Assembly: GCF_009882975.1 (NCBI RefSeq) | Contig: NZ_WTUX01000005.1 | Location: 43,687-107,686 of the forward strand | Direction of reading: 5' to 3' | Origin: Maritimibacter harenae | GTDB lineage: Bacteria; Pseudomonadota; Alphaproteobacteria; Rhodobacterales; Rhodobacteraceae | DNA length: 64,000 nt | Notes under the pieces: model-generated | Told to the model about the DNA's origin: nothing | Database searches by the model: none | Seen by the model: only the letters and a program-made list of their open reading frames with translations | In this document: one piece after another, positions 53,679-63,385 of the stretch | How positions within the stretch are numbered: the stretch's first letter is position 1 | Layout: the number at the start of each line of letters is the position of its first letter | Position numbers and translations under genes: made by a program

Positions 53679-54571
53679 TCGAGCCGTGGGTTCTCGTCGC
53701 GCTGGCCGCGGCCGCGGTACAGACCGCGCGCTTCGCGCTGCAAAAGACGCTCAAGGGCGCAGGTCTGTCGGCCGCCGGGGCCACCTTTTCGCGCTTTCTC
53801 TACGCTGCCCCGCTGGCGCTCGTCGTGTCCGCCGTGGCGCTCTGGGTGACGGACGCCGCCCTGCCGCCCCTCACTCCGCGGTTCTGGGTCTTCGCGATCA
53901 TCGGCGGACTGGGCCAGATCGTGGCCACGATGGCGACCGTGCAGCTTTTCTCCGAGCGCAACTTCGCCGTCGGCATCGCCTTCACCAAGACCGAGCCCTT
54001 GCTGGTCGCTCTTTTCTCGTTCGTGCTGCTGGGCGAGCGGATTTCCTCCGCCGGCTTCGCCGCGATCCTCGTCGGGGCGGCGGGCGTCGTGCTCCTGTCC
54101 TGGCGCACCGGCGGCGGGCGGCTGGCGCTCTTCAACCGGGCGACGGGGCTGGGCCTTCTTGCAGGCGCGCTCTTCGGGCTCGCGGCCATCGGCTATCGCG
54201 GCGCGACGCTGGAGCTGGCGCTTGACGATGCATTCCTGCGCGCGGTCCTCACGCTCGCCGCCGTCACCACGTTCCAGACCGCCGCGATGGCGCTCTACCT
54301 GCGCATGGCGGCGCCGGGCGAGATGACGCGCGTCGTCGCGCATTGGCGAGTCACCGGGCTGGTGGGGCTGACAGGCATGCTGGGATCGCTGGGCTGGTTC
54401 ACCGCCTTCGCGCTTCAGAACGCGGCCTACGTGCGCGCACTGGGACAGATCGAGCTGGTGTTTTCCCTGCTCGTGTCGTGGTTCATCTTCAACGACCGCT
54501 CGACCCGCCGGGAGCTTGCCGGGATGGCGCTCCTCCTGGCCTCCATCGTGGCGCTCGTGCTCGTCACCTGA
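53675..54571 (+). CDS. EamA/DMT-family transporter
   Basis: 298 residues, about ten membrane segments, in two EamA repeats (LVALAAAAVQTARFALQKTL; FGLAAIGYRGATLELALDDAF). Members export amino acids, nucleotides or other small products. The GTG at 53675 follows the lipoprotein gene with a 4-base overlap (GTGA). Substrate unknown; its association with lipocalins may be only neighbourhood. Confidence 0.85.
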   Translation: MIEPWVLVALAAAAVQTARFALQKTLKGAGLSAAGATFSRFLYAAPLALVVSAVALWVTDAALPPLTPRFWVFAIIGGLGQIVATMATVQLFSERNFAVGIAFTKTEPLLVALFSFVLLGERISSAGFAAILVGAAGVVLLSWRTGGGRLALFNRATGLGLLAGALFGLAAIGYRGATLELALDDAFLRAVLTLAAVTTFQTAAMALYLRMAAPGEMTRVVAHWRVTGLVGLTGMLGSLGWFTAFALQNAAYVRALGQIELVFSLLVSWFIFNDRSTRRELAGMALLLASIVALVLVT

Positions 54572-54631
54572 CCTCTGGCACGTGGCCACGGCTTGCGTTA
54601 CACCCGGCCCGGACCACACGAAGGACACATC

Positions 54632-56350
54632 ATGTCGCGCATCCTCATCACTTCGGCCCTGCCGTACATCAACGGGATCAAGCACCTGGGCAACCTGGTG
54701 GGCTCTCAGCTGCCTGCCGACCTCTATGCCCGCTACTGCCGGGCGCGCGGTCACGAGGTGATGTTCATCTGCGCCACCGACGAACATGGCACGCCCGCCG
54801 AGCTCGCGGCGGCCAAGACCGGCGAAGACGTGGCCGATTACTGTGCCCGCATGCATGGCGTTCAGTCCGACCTCGCAGAGGGCTTTCGCCTGTCCTTCGA
54901 CCATTACGGCCGCTCGTCCTCGCCCCAGAACCGCAAGCTGACGCAGCACTTCGCGGGCAAGCTCTACGACAACGGCTACATCGAGGAAGTGAGCGAGGAG
55001 CAGGTCTATTCCAAGGCCGACGGCCGCTTCCTGCCCGACCGCTACATCGAAGGCACCTGCCCGAACTGCGGCTACGAAAAGGCGCGCGGCGACCAGTGCG
55101 AGAACTGCACCAAGCAGCTCGACCCGGTGGACCTGATCGACCCGCGCTCGGCGATCTCCGGCTCGACCGATCTGGAGGTGCGCGAGACCAAGCACCTGTT
55201 CCTCAAGCAATCCGCGCTGAAGGACGAGCTCGATCAGTGGATCGACAGTCAGGCCGGCTGGCCCGTGCTCACGACCTCCATCGCAAAGAAATGGCTGCAT
55301 GATGGTGACGGACTGCGCGATCGCGGCATCACCCGCGACCTCGACTGGGGCGTGCCGGTCAAGCGCGGCGACGCCGACTGGCCGGGGATGGAAGGCAAGG
55401 TCTTCTACGTCTGGTTCGACGCCCCCATCGAATACATCGGCGCGACGGCGGAATGGGCCGAAGCCACGGGACGTTCGGAAAGTGAATGGGAACGCTGGTG
55501 GCGCACCGACAAAGGCGCCGACGATGTTCGCTATGTGCAATTCATGGGCAAGGATAATGTGCCCTTCCACACCCTGTCCTTCCCTGCAACGCTGATGGGA
55601 TCGCGCGAGCCGTGGAAGCTGGTCGATTACATCAAGTCGTTCAACTACCTGAACTACGATGGCGGCCAATTCTCGACCTCGCAGGGGCGCGGCGTGTTCA
55701 TGGATCAGGCGCTCGACATCCTGCCCGCCGACTACTGGCGCTGGTGGCTTCTGTCCCATGCGCCGGAAAACTCGGACGCCGAATTCACCTGGGAAAACTT
55801 CCAGTCCTCGATCAACAAGGACCTCGCGGACGTTCTGGGCAACTTCGTCAGCCGCGTCACCAAGTTCTGCCGCTCCAAGTTCGGCGAGTCCGTTCCGGAG
55901 GGCGGCACGCTGGGCGAGGCCGAGACGGCGCTCATCGCCGACCTGGAACGCCGCATCCGCTCTTATGAGAAGCAGATGGAGGCGATGGAGGTGCGCAAGT
56001 CGGCGCAGGAACTGCGCGCGATCTGGGCGGTGGGCAACGAGTACCTTCAGACGGCCGCACCATGGTCGGTCTACAAGGAAGACCCGGACCGCGCCGCGGC
56101 GATCATCCGCCTGATGCTGAACCTGATTCGTGTCTATGCCGTGCTGTCGGCGCCCTTCGTGCCGGACGCCGCGGCCAAGATGCTCGAGGGGCTCCAGACC
56201 GACGACACGTCCTGGCCCGACGACGTGGAGGCGGCGCTCTCCGTCCTTCCCGCGGGTCACGCCTTCACGGTGCCCGAAGTGCTCTTCGCGAAGATCCAGG
56301 ATGAAGAGCGCGACGCCTGGCAGGAGAAATTCGCGGGAACCCGCGACTGA
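54632..56350 (+). CDS. metG: methionyl-tRNA synthetase
   Basis: 572 residues. Class I synthetase: [16 protein letters not shown] (HIGH-type, His-Leu-Gly-Asn at 18-21), the Cys pairs [17 protein letters not shown] for zinc, and the connective part. [13 protein letters not shown] takes the place of KMSKS (F-S-T-S-Q). The anticodon-binding helical domain follows ([23 protein letters not shown]). Charges methionine to its tRNAs. The ATG at 54632 is set by [12 protein letters not shown], the family's usual opening. No C-terminal dimer domain, as in the shorter form. Confidence 0.93.
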   Translation: MSRILITSALPYINGIKHLGNLVGSQLPADLYARYCRARGHEVMFICATDEHGTPAELAAAKTGEDVADYCARMHGVQSDLAEGFRLSFDHYGRSSSPQNRKLTQHFAGKLYDNGYIEEVSEEQVYSKADGRFLPDRYIEGTCPNCGYEKARGDQCENCTKQLDPVDLIDPRSAISGSTDLEVRETKHLFLKQSALKDELDQWIDSQAGWPVLTTSIAKKWLHDGDGLRDRGITRDLDWGVPVKRGDADWPGMEGKVFYVWFDAPIEYIGATAEWAEATGRSESEWERWWRTDKGADDVRYVQFMGKDNVPFHTLSFPATLMGSREPWKLVDYIKSFNYLNYDGGQFSTSQGRGVFMDQALDILPADYWRWWLLSHAPENSDAEFTWENFQSSINKDLADVLGNFVSRVTKFCRSKFGESVPEGGTLGEAETALIADLERRIRSYEKQMEAMEVRKSAQELRAIWAVGNEYLQTAAPWSVYKEDPDRAAAIIRLMLNLIRVYAVLSAPFVPDAAAKMLEGLQTDDTSWPDDVEAALSVLPAGHAFTVPEVLFAKIQDEERDAWQEKFAGTRD

Positions 56351-56420
56351 GGCCGGGATTCGTCATTGCCGTTTCACCTTGCCGTTGTAACATCCTCGAA
56401 ACGAGGGAGTTCCGGGCAGG

Positions 56421-56888
56421 ATGTCGGCAATGACAACGCACCAACTGCCATTCCACCTGAGAAACGTCGGCAAACGCGACGTGCGTTCGCAATTCGGCGC
56501 GCTGTGCTACCGGGTGGTGGACGGCAAGGTGAAGATCCTGCTCGTCACCTCACGCGGGCGCGGACGGTGGATCATCCCCAAGGGCTGGCCCCTGCACCGC
56601 GCCACGCCGGCCGAAGCCGCCGCGAACGAAGCCTACGAGGAAGCGGGCGTGCGCACGCGCACGACCGACAGCGTGATCGGGTTCTTCACCTATCTCAAGG
56701 TGCAGGGCGGGCGGAAGATGTCCGTGGTCGTCGCGGTCTTCCCCTCGGAGGTGACACAGGAGCTGCCCCACTGGCCCGAAAAGGGCCAGCGGCGGCGCAA
56801 ATGGGTCGGGCGCAAGAAGGCCGCCAAGATGGTCGACGCGCCGGAGCTGGCCGCGATCATCCGCAACTTCGACCCGTCCAAGCTGTGA
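56421..56888 (+). CDS. NUDIX hydrolase, DIPP-like
   Basis: 155 residues. N-terminal strands FGALCYRVVDGKVKILLVTSRGRGRWIIPKG then the Nudix helix AAANEAYEEAGV, with Asn in place of the usual Arg before the first Glu. This is the pattern of diphosphoinositol polyphosphate phosphohydrolase-like and Ap4A-like members, often found alone in alphaproteobacteria. The substrate is not known. An ATG three codons later (MTTHQ) is possible. Confidence 0.84.
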   Translation: MSAMTTHQLPFHLRNVGKRDVRSQFGALCYRVVDGKVKILLVTSRGRGRWIIPKGWPLHRATPAEAAANEAYEEAGVRTRTTDSVIGFFTYLKVQGGRKMSVVVAVFPSEVTQELPHWPEKGQRRRKWVGRKKAAKMVDAPELAAIIRNFDPSKL

Positions 56889-56956
56889 GCCGCGGCCTTG
56901 CGCACCGCCCGCGAAGGTTTACATAATCACTGACCTTTCGTGACAGGTTCAGGAAG

Positions 56957-57376
56957 ATGATCCGTTACACGTTGAAATGCGCCCAGGGACATGGGTTCGA
57001 AAGCTGGTTCCAGAACGCCGCCGCCTTCGACACGCTGGCGGCAGGCGGGCACGTGAGCTGCCCGGAGTGCGGCTCCACCGAGGTCGAAAAATCCCTGATG
57101 GCCCCGCGCGTGACCACGTCGGAGGCGGCCCGCGCCGCCGCCGCAACGCCCGAGGGCGAGCGTGACCGCAAGATCGCGGAGCTCAAGGCCAAGGTGGAAT
57201 CCGAGTTCGACTACGTCGGATCGTCCTTCGTCGCCGAGGCGCGCAAGATGCACGAAGGCGAGACCCCGCATCGCGGCATCTACGGCGAAGCCAATCCGAA
57301 AGAGGCGTTTTCGCTGCTCGAGGACGGCATCCCGGTCGCTCCCCTGCCCTTCCTGCCGACGCGCAAGGCCAACTGA
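56957..57376 (+). CDS. DUF1178 family protein
   Basis: 139 residues. MIRYTLKCAQGHGFESWFQNAAAFDTLAAGGHVSCPECGSTEVEKSLMAP is the DUF1178 opening with a possible zinc site (Cys8, His12 and the CPEC pair at 35-38). The middle is a charged helix and the end is YGEANPKEAFSLLEDGIPVAPLPFLPTRKAN. Function unknown. It follows the NUDIX gene by 68 bases on the same strand. Confidence 0.86.
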   Translation: MIRYTLKCAQGHGFESWFQNAAAFDTLAAGGHVSCPECGSTEVEKSLMAPRVTTSEAARAAAATPEGERDRKIAELKAKVESEFDYVGSSFVAEARKMHEGETPHRGIYGEANPKEAFSLLEDGIPVAPLPFLPTRKAN

Positions 57377-57416
57377 ACATCTGGCAAAGCCCCCGGAAGC
57401 TGCTAGGCTTTCGCGC

Positions 57417-58223
57417 ATGCAGGTGGTTTTTCAGACGCGGTTTTCCTTTTTCGGCCAGTCCGGCTGGAAATCGGCCCATGCCGGCAACCCCGACCTTCTG
57501 TTCGACCCCGAACGCCTTGCCTCCCGGATGCGGTATTTCGAAGGCGTGACGCTTGAGAGCCTTGCCGGGCAGACCGACAGCCGCTTCACCCACATGGTCC
57601 TGACCTCGACCCTCCTGCCCGAACCGTTCCGCTCGCGCCTGCGCGAACTCTGCTTCGACGTGCTGGGGGAGGCGCGGTGCCGCATCCTCTACCGTCCGGA
57701 AGGATCGGCCGGCCAGATCCTGCGTGACATGGTGCAACAGCTTCACGCGGATGACACGGTCGCCCAGGTGGTGCTGGACGACGACGACGCGGTGGCGGCG
57801 GATTTCGTGGCGGCGGTGCGGTTCTACGGACGCGTTGCGCTTCAGGATCCGATGAACCCGAAACCCTACACGTTCCTGTCCTTCCCGCGCGGCTTCACCC
57901 TGGGGATCGAGGACGGGCAGATCGGCTGGCTGTCACCGCGCTACGTGCCCTACACCAACCTCGGCCTCGCGCTCGTCGGTCCCGGCTCCACCCGGCGCAA
58001 CCCGTACATGACCAGCCACAAGCGGATCGGCGAACGCCACCCGTCCTACATGGTCACGCACATGAGGCCCTATTACCTGCGCGCGGTCCACGGGCTGAAC
58101 GACAGCCGCGCGCTGGCCTCCGACGAGAGGCTGACCGACAAGCAGATCGCGGGCATCTTTCCCTATTTCCCGTGGCTCGCCCGCCATTTCCCGGCGATCA
58201 GGCCCGGTATCGCGGCGCAGTGA
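57417..58223 (+). CDS. putative rhamnosyltransferase (Rhamno_transf family)
   Basis: 268 residues. The ATG at 57417 (MQVVFQTRFSFFGQSG) fits the family, while a longer frame upstream overlaps DUF1178. The block DDTVAQVVLDDDDAVAADFVAAVRFYGR has the acidic metal-binding run, and SHKRIGERHPSYMVTHMRPYYLRAVHG is conserved in the family. It would add a sugar to a glycan or surface lipid; the sugar is inferred only from the family name. No signal peptide. Confidence 0.72.
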   Translation: MQVVFQTRFSFFGQSGWKSAHAGNPDLLFDPERLASRMRYFEGVTLESLAGQTDSRFTHMVLTSTLLPEPFRSRLRELCFDVLGEARCRILYRPEGSAGQILRDMVQQLHADDTVAQVVLDDDDAVAADFVAAVRFYGRVALQDPMNPKPYTFLSFPRGFTLGIEDGQIGWLSPRYVPYTNLGLALVGPGSTRRNPYMTSHKRIGERHPSYMVTHMRPYYLRAVHGLNDSRALASDERLTDKQIAGIFPYFPWLARHFPAIRPGIAAQ

Positions 58224-58304
58224 CGGGCGCGCTCGCCCCTTGCGTAAATTACCGGGCCGCTCTATCAGGCGCAGGATTTGAACGGGACCACGGGACGGGC
58301 GCCA

Positions 58305-59540
58305 ATGCCGCTTCTGGTGATGAAATTCGGCGGCACGTCGGTCGCCACGCTGGACCGCATCGCGCGCGCCTCCAAACGCGTCGCGCGGGAGGTGGCGAAC
58401 GGCTATGACGTGATCGTCGTGGTCTCGGCGATGGCCGGCAAGACCAATGAGCTGGTGGGCTGGGTCGAAGAGACGTCACCCCTCTACGACGCGCGCGAAT
58501 ACGACGCGGTCGTGGCCAGCGGCGAGGTCGTGACCGCCGGCCTCATGGCGCTGCGCCTGCAGGAGATGGAGATCCCCGCGCGCAGCTGGCAGGGCTGGCA
58601 GGTGCCGGTGAAGACCACGTCCGCCCATTCCGCTGCCCGGATCGAGGAGATCGGGACCGAGGCGATCAACGCCAAGTTTGGCGAGGGTTTCAAGGTCGCC
58701 GTCGTCGCGGGCTTCCAGGGCATCAGCCCCGAGGGCCGCGTCACGACGCTGGGCCGCGGCGGCTCGGACACCACCGCCGTCGCCTTCGCCGCCGCCTTCG
58801 GCGCGGAGCGCTGCGACATCTACACCGACGTGGACGGGGTCTACACCACCGATCCGCGTATCGAGGACAAGGCCCGCAAGCTCGATCGCATCGCCTTCGA
58901 GGAAATGCTCGAGCTCGCCTCCCTGGGCGCCAAGGTGCTCCAGACCCGCTCCGTCGAGCTCGCCATGCGCTACAAGGTCAAATTGCGCGTGCTATCGTCT
59001 TTCGAGGAATACGACCCCAATGCAGGCACCCTGGTCTGCGACGAGGAGGAAATCGTGGAACAGAATGTCGTCTCTGGCGTGGCCTACAGCCGTGATGAAG
59101 CGAAGATGACCCTGATCTCCGTGGCCGACCGCCCCGGGATCGCCTCGGCCATCTTCACCCCGCTGGCCGATGCCGGCGTGAACGTGGACATGATCGTGCA
59201 GAACATCTCGGAGGACGGGCGCACGGACATGACCTTCTCCTGCCCCGTGGGCCAGGTCGCACGTGCCGAGAAGGCGCTGGCTCAGGCGAAGGACGCGGGC
59301 TCGATCAATTTCCGCGAGCTCGTGGCCGACCAGGACGTGGCCAAGATCTCGGTCGTGGGGATCGGGATGCGCAGCCACGCGGGCATCGCCTCCAAGATGT
59401 TCTCGGTGCTCGCCAACGAGGGCATCAACATCAAGGTCATCACCACCTCGGAGATCAAGATCTCCGTGCTCGTCGACCGCAAGTACATGGAGCTCGCCGT
59501 GCAGGCGCTCCACGACGCCTTCGATCTCGACAAAGTCTGA
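58305..59540 (+). CDS. lysC: aspartate kinase
   Basis: 411 residues. MPLLVMKFGGTSVATLDRI (KFGGTSV at 7-13), GRGGSDTTAVAFAAAF and YTDVDGVYTTDPR are the kinase core. Two ACT domains follow (KMTLISVADRPGIASAIFTPLADAGVNVDMIVQNI; ISVVGIGMRSHAGIASKMFSVLANEGINIKVITTSEI), so feedback control by lysine and threonine is expected. The ATG at 58305 was chosen because MPLLVMKFGG is the family start; an ATG nine codons earlier exists. Same pathway as hom at 1269, but 56 kb apart. Confidence 0.95.
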   Translation: MPLLVMKFGGTSVATLDRIARASKRVAREVANGYDVIVVVSAMAGKTNELVGWVEETSPLYDAREYDAVVASGEVVTAGLMALRLQEMEIPARSWQGWQVPVKTTSAHSAARIEEIGTEAINAKFGEGFKVAVVAGFQGISPEGRVTTLGRGGSDTTAVAFAAAFGAERCDIYTDVDGVYTTDPRIEDKARKLDRIAFEEMLELASLGAKVLQTRSVELAMRYKVKLRVLSSFEEYDPNAGTLVCDEEEIVEQNVVSGVAYSRDEAKMTLISVADRPGIASAIFTPLADAGVNVDMIVQNISEDGRTDMTFSCPVGQVARAEKALAQAKDAGSINFRELVADQDVAKISVVGIGMRSHAGIASKMFSVLANEGINIKVITTSEIKISVLVDRKYMELAVQALHDAFDLDKV

Positions 59541-59547
59541 CAGCGGT

Positions 59548-59690
59548 GCGGGCGCGCGCGCCCGCGCTCCGTCCGCCACGCCCCGGACCGGCGGTCCGGC
59601 TGCGGCACCGCGGGGGGCCAGCCCCCCGCCGCGGATTTGCCAAGGCAAATCCGCTCCCCCCGAAGTATTTTTCGGAACGGTGAAAAGGGG
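59548..59690 (-). repeat. composite intergenic repeat, copy F
   Basis: Core on the minus strand at 59656-59690 (plus strand CCCCCCGAAGTATTTTTCGG then AACGGTGAAAAG). Four hairpins sit between lysC and the core: the perfect palindrome GCGGGCGCGCGCGCCCGC (59548-59565), CCGGACC/GGTCCGG (59583-59599), CGGGGGGC/GCCCCCCG (59611-59628) and GCGGATTTGCC/GGCAAATCCGC (59631-59654). The most elaborate copy in the window. Confidence 0.7.
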
Positions 59691-59809
59691 TTGGCCCCTA
59701 CGCACCTCGACGGGCGCATTTCGTCTCACCTTCGAAAGGTCACGGAAAAACGCTTTCCGGACCGCGGGCCGGTATGGTTAAACTCTGGCGAACGGTTCAG
59801 GGGACACCG

Positions 59810-62071
59810 GTGAACAGGGAAACCAGCACAAACGAGGAACCGACCGAGTCGCGCAAGCTCCTGGGTCGGCTGCGCGACACGCTTGCCACCGACACCGAGG
59901 GGCAGGAGCGGCTCGACCACGTCACGCGCATCATCGCGGAATCGATGGGCGTGGAGGTGTGCTCGATCTACCTGTTTCGCGATTCCGACACGCTGGAACT
60001 CTGCGCGACCGAGGGCCTGAAGGCCGAGGCCGTCCACCAGACCAGGATGCGCATGGGTGAAGGCCTGGTCGGCCGCGTCGCGCGCACGTCACGCATCATC
60101 AACACGCCGGACGCCCCCTCCGAACGCGGGTTCCGCTACATGCCGGAGACCGGGGAAGAGATCTACTCCTCCTTCCTGGGCGTGCCGATCCAGCGGCTGG
60201 GCGAAACGCTGGGCGTGCTGGTCGTGCAGTCCAGGGAGGCGCGCGGATTCACCGAGGACGAGGTCTACGGCATGGAAGTCGTGGCGATGGTGCTGGCCGA
60301 GATGACCGAGCTCGGCGCCTTCGTGGGCGAAGGTGCCGCGCTGGCCGCCCTGCACCAGCGCCCGGCGATGTTCCGCGGCGGCTCGGGCCAGGAAGGGATC
60401 GCCGAGGGGCACGTGTGGCTGCACGAGCCGCGCGTTGTGGTGACCAACCCGATCGCCGACGACCCCCACCAGGAGGCCCGGCGCCTGCGCGCGGCGGTGG
60501 ACGAGCTCCGGGTTTCCGTGGACGAGCTTCTGGCCACGACCCAGGGGGCCGACAAGGACCAGCTCCAGGTTCTCGAAGCCTATCGCATGTTCGCCAATTC
60601 CAAGGGCTGGATGCGGCGCATGGAAGAGGACATCTACCGCGGCCTGTCCGCCGAGGCGGCAGTGGAAAAGGAGCAGAGCTCTGCGCGGTCGCGCATGGCG
60701 CAGGTGCCGGACCCCTACCTGCGCGAGCGGCTTCATGATCTCGACGACCTGTCCAACCGGCTGTTGCGCATCCTCACGGGCCAGGGCGACGACACCGGCG
60801 CCGAGATGCCCGACGACCCGATCCTGGTGGCCCAGAACATCGGCCCCGGCGAGCTTCTCGAATACGGGCGCAGCCTGAAGGGCGTGGTGCTCGAGGGCGG
60901 CTCGGTGGCGAGCCACGCGGCCGTGGTCGCGCGCGCGCTCGCGATCCCGCTGGTGGTCAACGCCAGCCGCATCACGACCGAGGCGCTGAACGGCGACCCG
61001 ATCATCGTGGACGGCGACCAGGGGATCGTGCACCTGCGCCCCGAGGACAGCGTGCGCGGCGCGTTCCGCGACAAGATGGCGATGCAGGCGGAGCAGCAGA
61101 AGCGCTATGTCGGCCTGCGCGACAAGTCGGCCACCAGCGTGGACGGTACCACCGTGTCACTGATGATGAACGCGGGCCTGATGGCCGACCTCCCGTCGCT
61201 CGAAGGTTCGGGGGCGGAGGGCGTGGGGCTCTTTCGCACCGAGCTTCAGTTCCTGACGCGCGCCAACGTGCCGAAACGCGGCGAACTGGCGGCACTCTAT
61301 TCGCGGGTGCTGGACGCGGCAGGGGGCAAGCGCGTGGTGTTTCGCACGCTCGACATCGGGTCGGACAAGGTCCTGCCCTACATGAAGCCCACGGAAGAGC
61401 CGAACCCGGCGCTGGGCTGGCGCGCGATCCGCGTGGGGCTCGACAAGCCCGGGGTGATGCGCATGCAGGTGCAGGCCCTGATCCGCGCCGCTGCCGGGCG
61501 CGACCTGTCGGTGATGTTCCCTTTCATCGCCCAGTTCGACGAATTCTCCGAGGCCAAGGCGATCTTCTACCGCGAGCTCGAGCGCGAGAAGCGCATGGGC
61601 CACCGGCTTCCGGCCACGGTCGAGGTGGGGGCGATGCTCGAGACCCCGTCGCTTGCCTTCGCGCCACGCCAGTTCTTCGAGGAGGCGGATTTCATCTCGA
61701 TCGGGGGCAACGATCTCAAGCAGTTCTTCTTCGCCGCCGACCGGGAGAACGAGCGTGTCCGGCGGCGCTACGACACGCTGAACACGTCATTTCTGAACCT
61801 GATCGACATGATCGTGCACCGCTGTGCCGAGGCCCGGACACCGCTGTCGTTCTGCGGCGAGGACGCCGGGCGCCCGGTGGAGGCGGTGTGTTTCGCGGCA
61901 CTCGGGATGCAGAGCCTGTCGATGCGTCCCGCCTCGGTCGGGCCGGTGAAGCACCTGATCCGGCGCACCGACCTGGGCGAATTGCGCGAGGTGATGGACG
62001 CGGCCCGCCGCTCGGGCCTGCAATCCGTGCGCGAACCGGTGATGGATTACCTCTTCCGGCGCGAGACCTAG
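59810..62071 (+). CDS. ptsP: phosphoenolpyruvate-protein phosphotransferase, nitrogen PTS (EI-Ntr)
   Basis: 753 residues from a GTG at 59810, preferred because CAGGGG lies 5 bases upstream; an ATG 12 codons earlier (59774) has no RBS. N-terminal GAF domain (DHVTRIIAESMGVEVCSIYLFRDSD; GRVARTSRIINTPDAPSERGFRYMP), then the EI phospho-histidine region GGSVASHAAVVARALAIPLVV, and the PEP-binding C-terminal barrel (VGLFRTELQFLTRAN; SIGGNDLKQFFFAADREN). It phosphorylates the NPr/EIIA-Ntr chain that links nitrogen and potassium status to other regulation. Confidence 0.92.
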   Translation: MNRETSTNEEPTESRKLLGRLRDTLATDTEGQERLDHVTRIIAESMGVEVCSIYLFRDSDTLELCATEGLKAEAVHQTRMRMGEGLVGRVARTSRIINTPDAPSERGFRYMPETGEEIYSSFLGVPIQRLGETLGVLVVQSREARGFTEDEVYGMEVVAMVLAEMTELGAFVGEGAALAALHQRPAMFRGGSGQEGIAEGHVWLHEPRVVVTNPIADDPHQEARRLRAAVDELRVSVDELLATTQGADKDQLQVLEAYRMFANSKGWMRRMEEDIYRGLSAEAAVEKEQSSARSRMAQVPDPYLRERLHDLDDLSNRLLRILTGQGDDTGAEMPDDPILVAQNIGPGELLEYGRSLKGVVLEGGSVASHAAVVARALAIPLVVNASRITTEALNGDPIIVDGDQGIVHLRPEDSVRGAFRDKMAMQAEQQKRYVGLRDKSATSVDGTTVSLMMNAGLMADLPSLEGSGAEGVGLFRTELQFLTRANVPKRGELAALYSRVLDAAGGKRVVFRTLDIGSDKVLPYMKPTEEPNPALGWRAIRVGLDKPGVMRMQVQALIRAAAGRDLSVMFPFIAQFDEFSEAKAIFYRELEREKRMGHRLPATVEVGAMLETPSLAFAPRQFFEEADFISIGGNDLKQFFFAADRENERVRRRYDTLNTSFLNLIDMIVHRCAEARTPLSFCGEDAGRPVEAVCFAALGMQSLSMRPASVGPVKHLIRRTDLGELREVMDAARRSGLQSVREPVMDYLFRRET

Positions 62072-62718
62072 GCCGGCGGCGCCACGCCCGGCACCGGCGT
62101 GTCGGTCCACCGTGTCACCGGGCCCGTCACGCCCTTCCAGGCATCGGGCGCGAGCGCGATGCCGAGGACCCGGTCCGGGTTCGTGGGAGGCGGCATTCGG
62201 ACACCGTCCAGCCGCCGGAAACCGAAGCGCCCGTAATAGGGTTCGTCTCCCACCAACATCACCCGCGCCCAGCCGCGGTCGCGGGCGACATCGAGGCTGT
62301 GGCGGATCAGGAGACCGCCCAATCCTTCGCCCTGGCGTGTCGGGTGGACGGCGACAGGCCCCAGAAGCAGCGCATCCGCGTCGCCCACGTGCACGGGCCA
62401 GAACCGGATCGCGCCGGCCAGGATTCCTTCCGGGTCGCGCGCGGTGAGCGACAGCCCCTCGACCGGGGGGACATCGTCCCGCAGGCGATAGGACGAAAGC
62501 GCCTCGCGCCCCGGCGCGAAGCACAGGTCATAGAGCGCTTCGACCTCCCACCAGTCGGCGGGTGTTTCTGGGGCCAGCGTGAACAGGGCCGATTTCCTTC
62601 GCTTCGTTCTGACCCGCCTTAGCTCATATGGGCGGCCGGGGGAAAGCCCCGCGGCCGGGGTACGTGGCAAGCCGGTCAAATCCCGGTGGGTCGGTACTCC
62701 GTTCGCCGCGTCAGCCAT
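62068..62718 (-). CDS. GNAT-family N-acetyltransferase
   Basis: Up to 216 residues. ALLLGPVAVHPTRQGEGLGGLLIRHSLDVARDRGWARVMLVGDEPYYGRFGF is the acetyl-CoA-binding core with the R/Q-x-x-G-x-G/A-x-L pattern. The only ATG (62718) adds about 45 residues with no similarity to the fold. A CTG at 62586 has AAGGAA seven bases upstream and would give 172 residues, beginning LFTLAPETPADWW, the place GNAT proteins usually begin. Both are reported because the start is unclear. Substrate unknown. Overlaps the ptsP stop by 4 bases on the opposite strand. Confidence 0.8.
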   Translation of the reverse strand: MADAANGVPTHRDLTGLPRTPAAGLSPGRPYELRRVRTKRRKSALFTLAPETPADWWEVEALYDLCFAPGREALSSYRLRDDVPPVEGLSLTARDPEGILAGAIRFWPVHVGDADALLLGPVAVHPTRQGEGLGGLLIRHSLDVARDRGWARVMLVGDEPYYGRFGFRRLDGVRMPPPTNPDRVLGIALAPDAWKGVTGPVTRWTDTPVPGVAPPA

Positions 62719-62768
62719 TCCATTCCCCGGCCGGTCAGGCTAGCAAGAGGCAACTGACAAGGAGCCCC

Positions 62769-63374
62769 ATGTTCTATCGCCCCGAAGACGGCCACGGCCT
62801 GCCGCACAACCCGTTCAACGCCATCGTCGCCCCGCGCCCGATCGGCTGGATCTCGACCCGCTCATCGCGCGGATTCGACAACCTCGCGCCCTATTCGTTC
62901 TTCAACGCGGTCGCCTATACCCCGCCGCAGGTCATGTTCGCCTCGACCTCGGGCAAGAGCGACCGGGCGCGCGGCAAGGATTCGCTGGGCAACATCGACC
63001 AGACGGGCGTGTTCTGCGTGAACGTGGTCGAGGAAGAGGCGATCCACCACATGAACGCCTCGTCGGCATCGCTTGCCGCGGGCGAGGACGAGTTCCCCCA
63101 TTCCGAGGTGACCAAGGCCGCCTGCAACGAGATCGCCTGTTCGCGCGTAGCGCTGGCGCCCGCCTCCCTGGAATGCCGGTTGAGCCAGCTCATCCAGCTC
63201 GAGGGAGAAGACAATTTCATGGTCATCGGTCGCGTCGTGGGCGTGCATATCCGCGACGATTGCCTGGTGGACGGCAAGTTCGACATCACGCGCTTCGGCA
63301 TGGTCACGCGGCTCGGGTATCGCGATTATTCGGTCATCCGCGAGGCGTTCGAACTGACGCGGCCGGACGACTGA
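62769..63374 (+). CDS. flavin reductase-like domain protein (DIM6/NTAB type)
   Basis: 201 residues. FNAIVAPRPIGWISTRSSRGFDNLAPYSFFNAVAYTPPQVMFAST is the FMN-binding opening of flavin reductase-like proteins, and TGVFCVNVVEEEAIHHMNASS follows. These proteins reduce FMN or bind it as an accessory to monooxygenases. The partner is not in the window. The ATG at 62769 is preceded by AAGGAGCCCC. An inverted repeat follows its stop. Confidence 0.83.
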   Translation: MFYRPEDGHGLPHNPFNAIVAPRPIGWISTRSSRGFDNLAPYSFFNAVAYTPPQVMFASTSGKSDRARGKDSLGNIDQTGVFCVNVVEEEAIHHMNASSASLAAGEDEFPHSEVTKAACNEIACSRVALAPASLECRLSQLIQLEGEDNFMVIGRVVGVHIRDDCLVDGKFDITRFGMVTRLGYRDYSVIREAFELTRPDD

Positions 63375-63385
63375 GGTATTCAATT

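Noticed and set aside
53585..56260. A long minus-strand frame across the EamA and metG genes
   Set aside because: Same GC effect; metG, with its HIGH-type and zinc motifs, is on the other strand.
59774..59809. ptsP starting at the ATG at 59774
   Set aside because: No RBS upstream, while the GTG at 59810 has CAGGGG and yields a length nearer to known EI-Ntr proteins; not decisive, so stated as an alternative.
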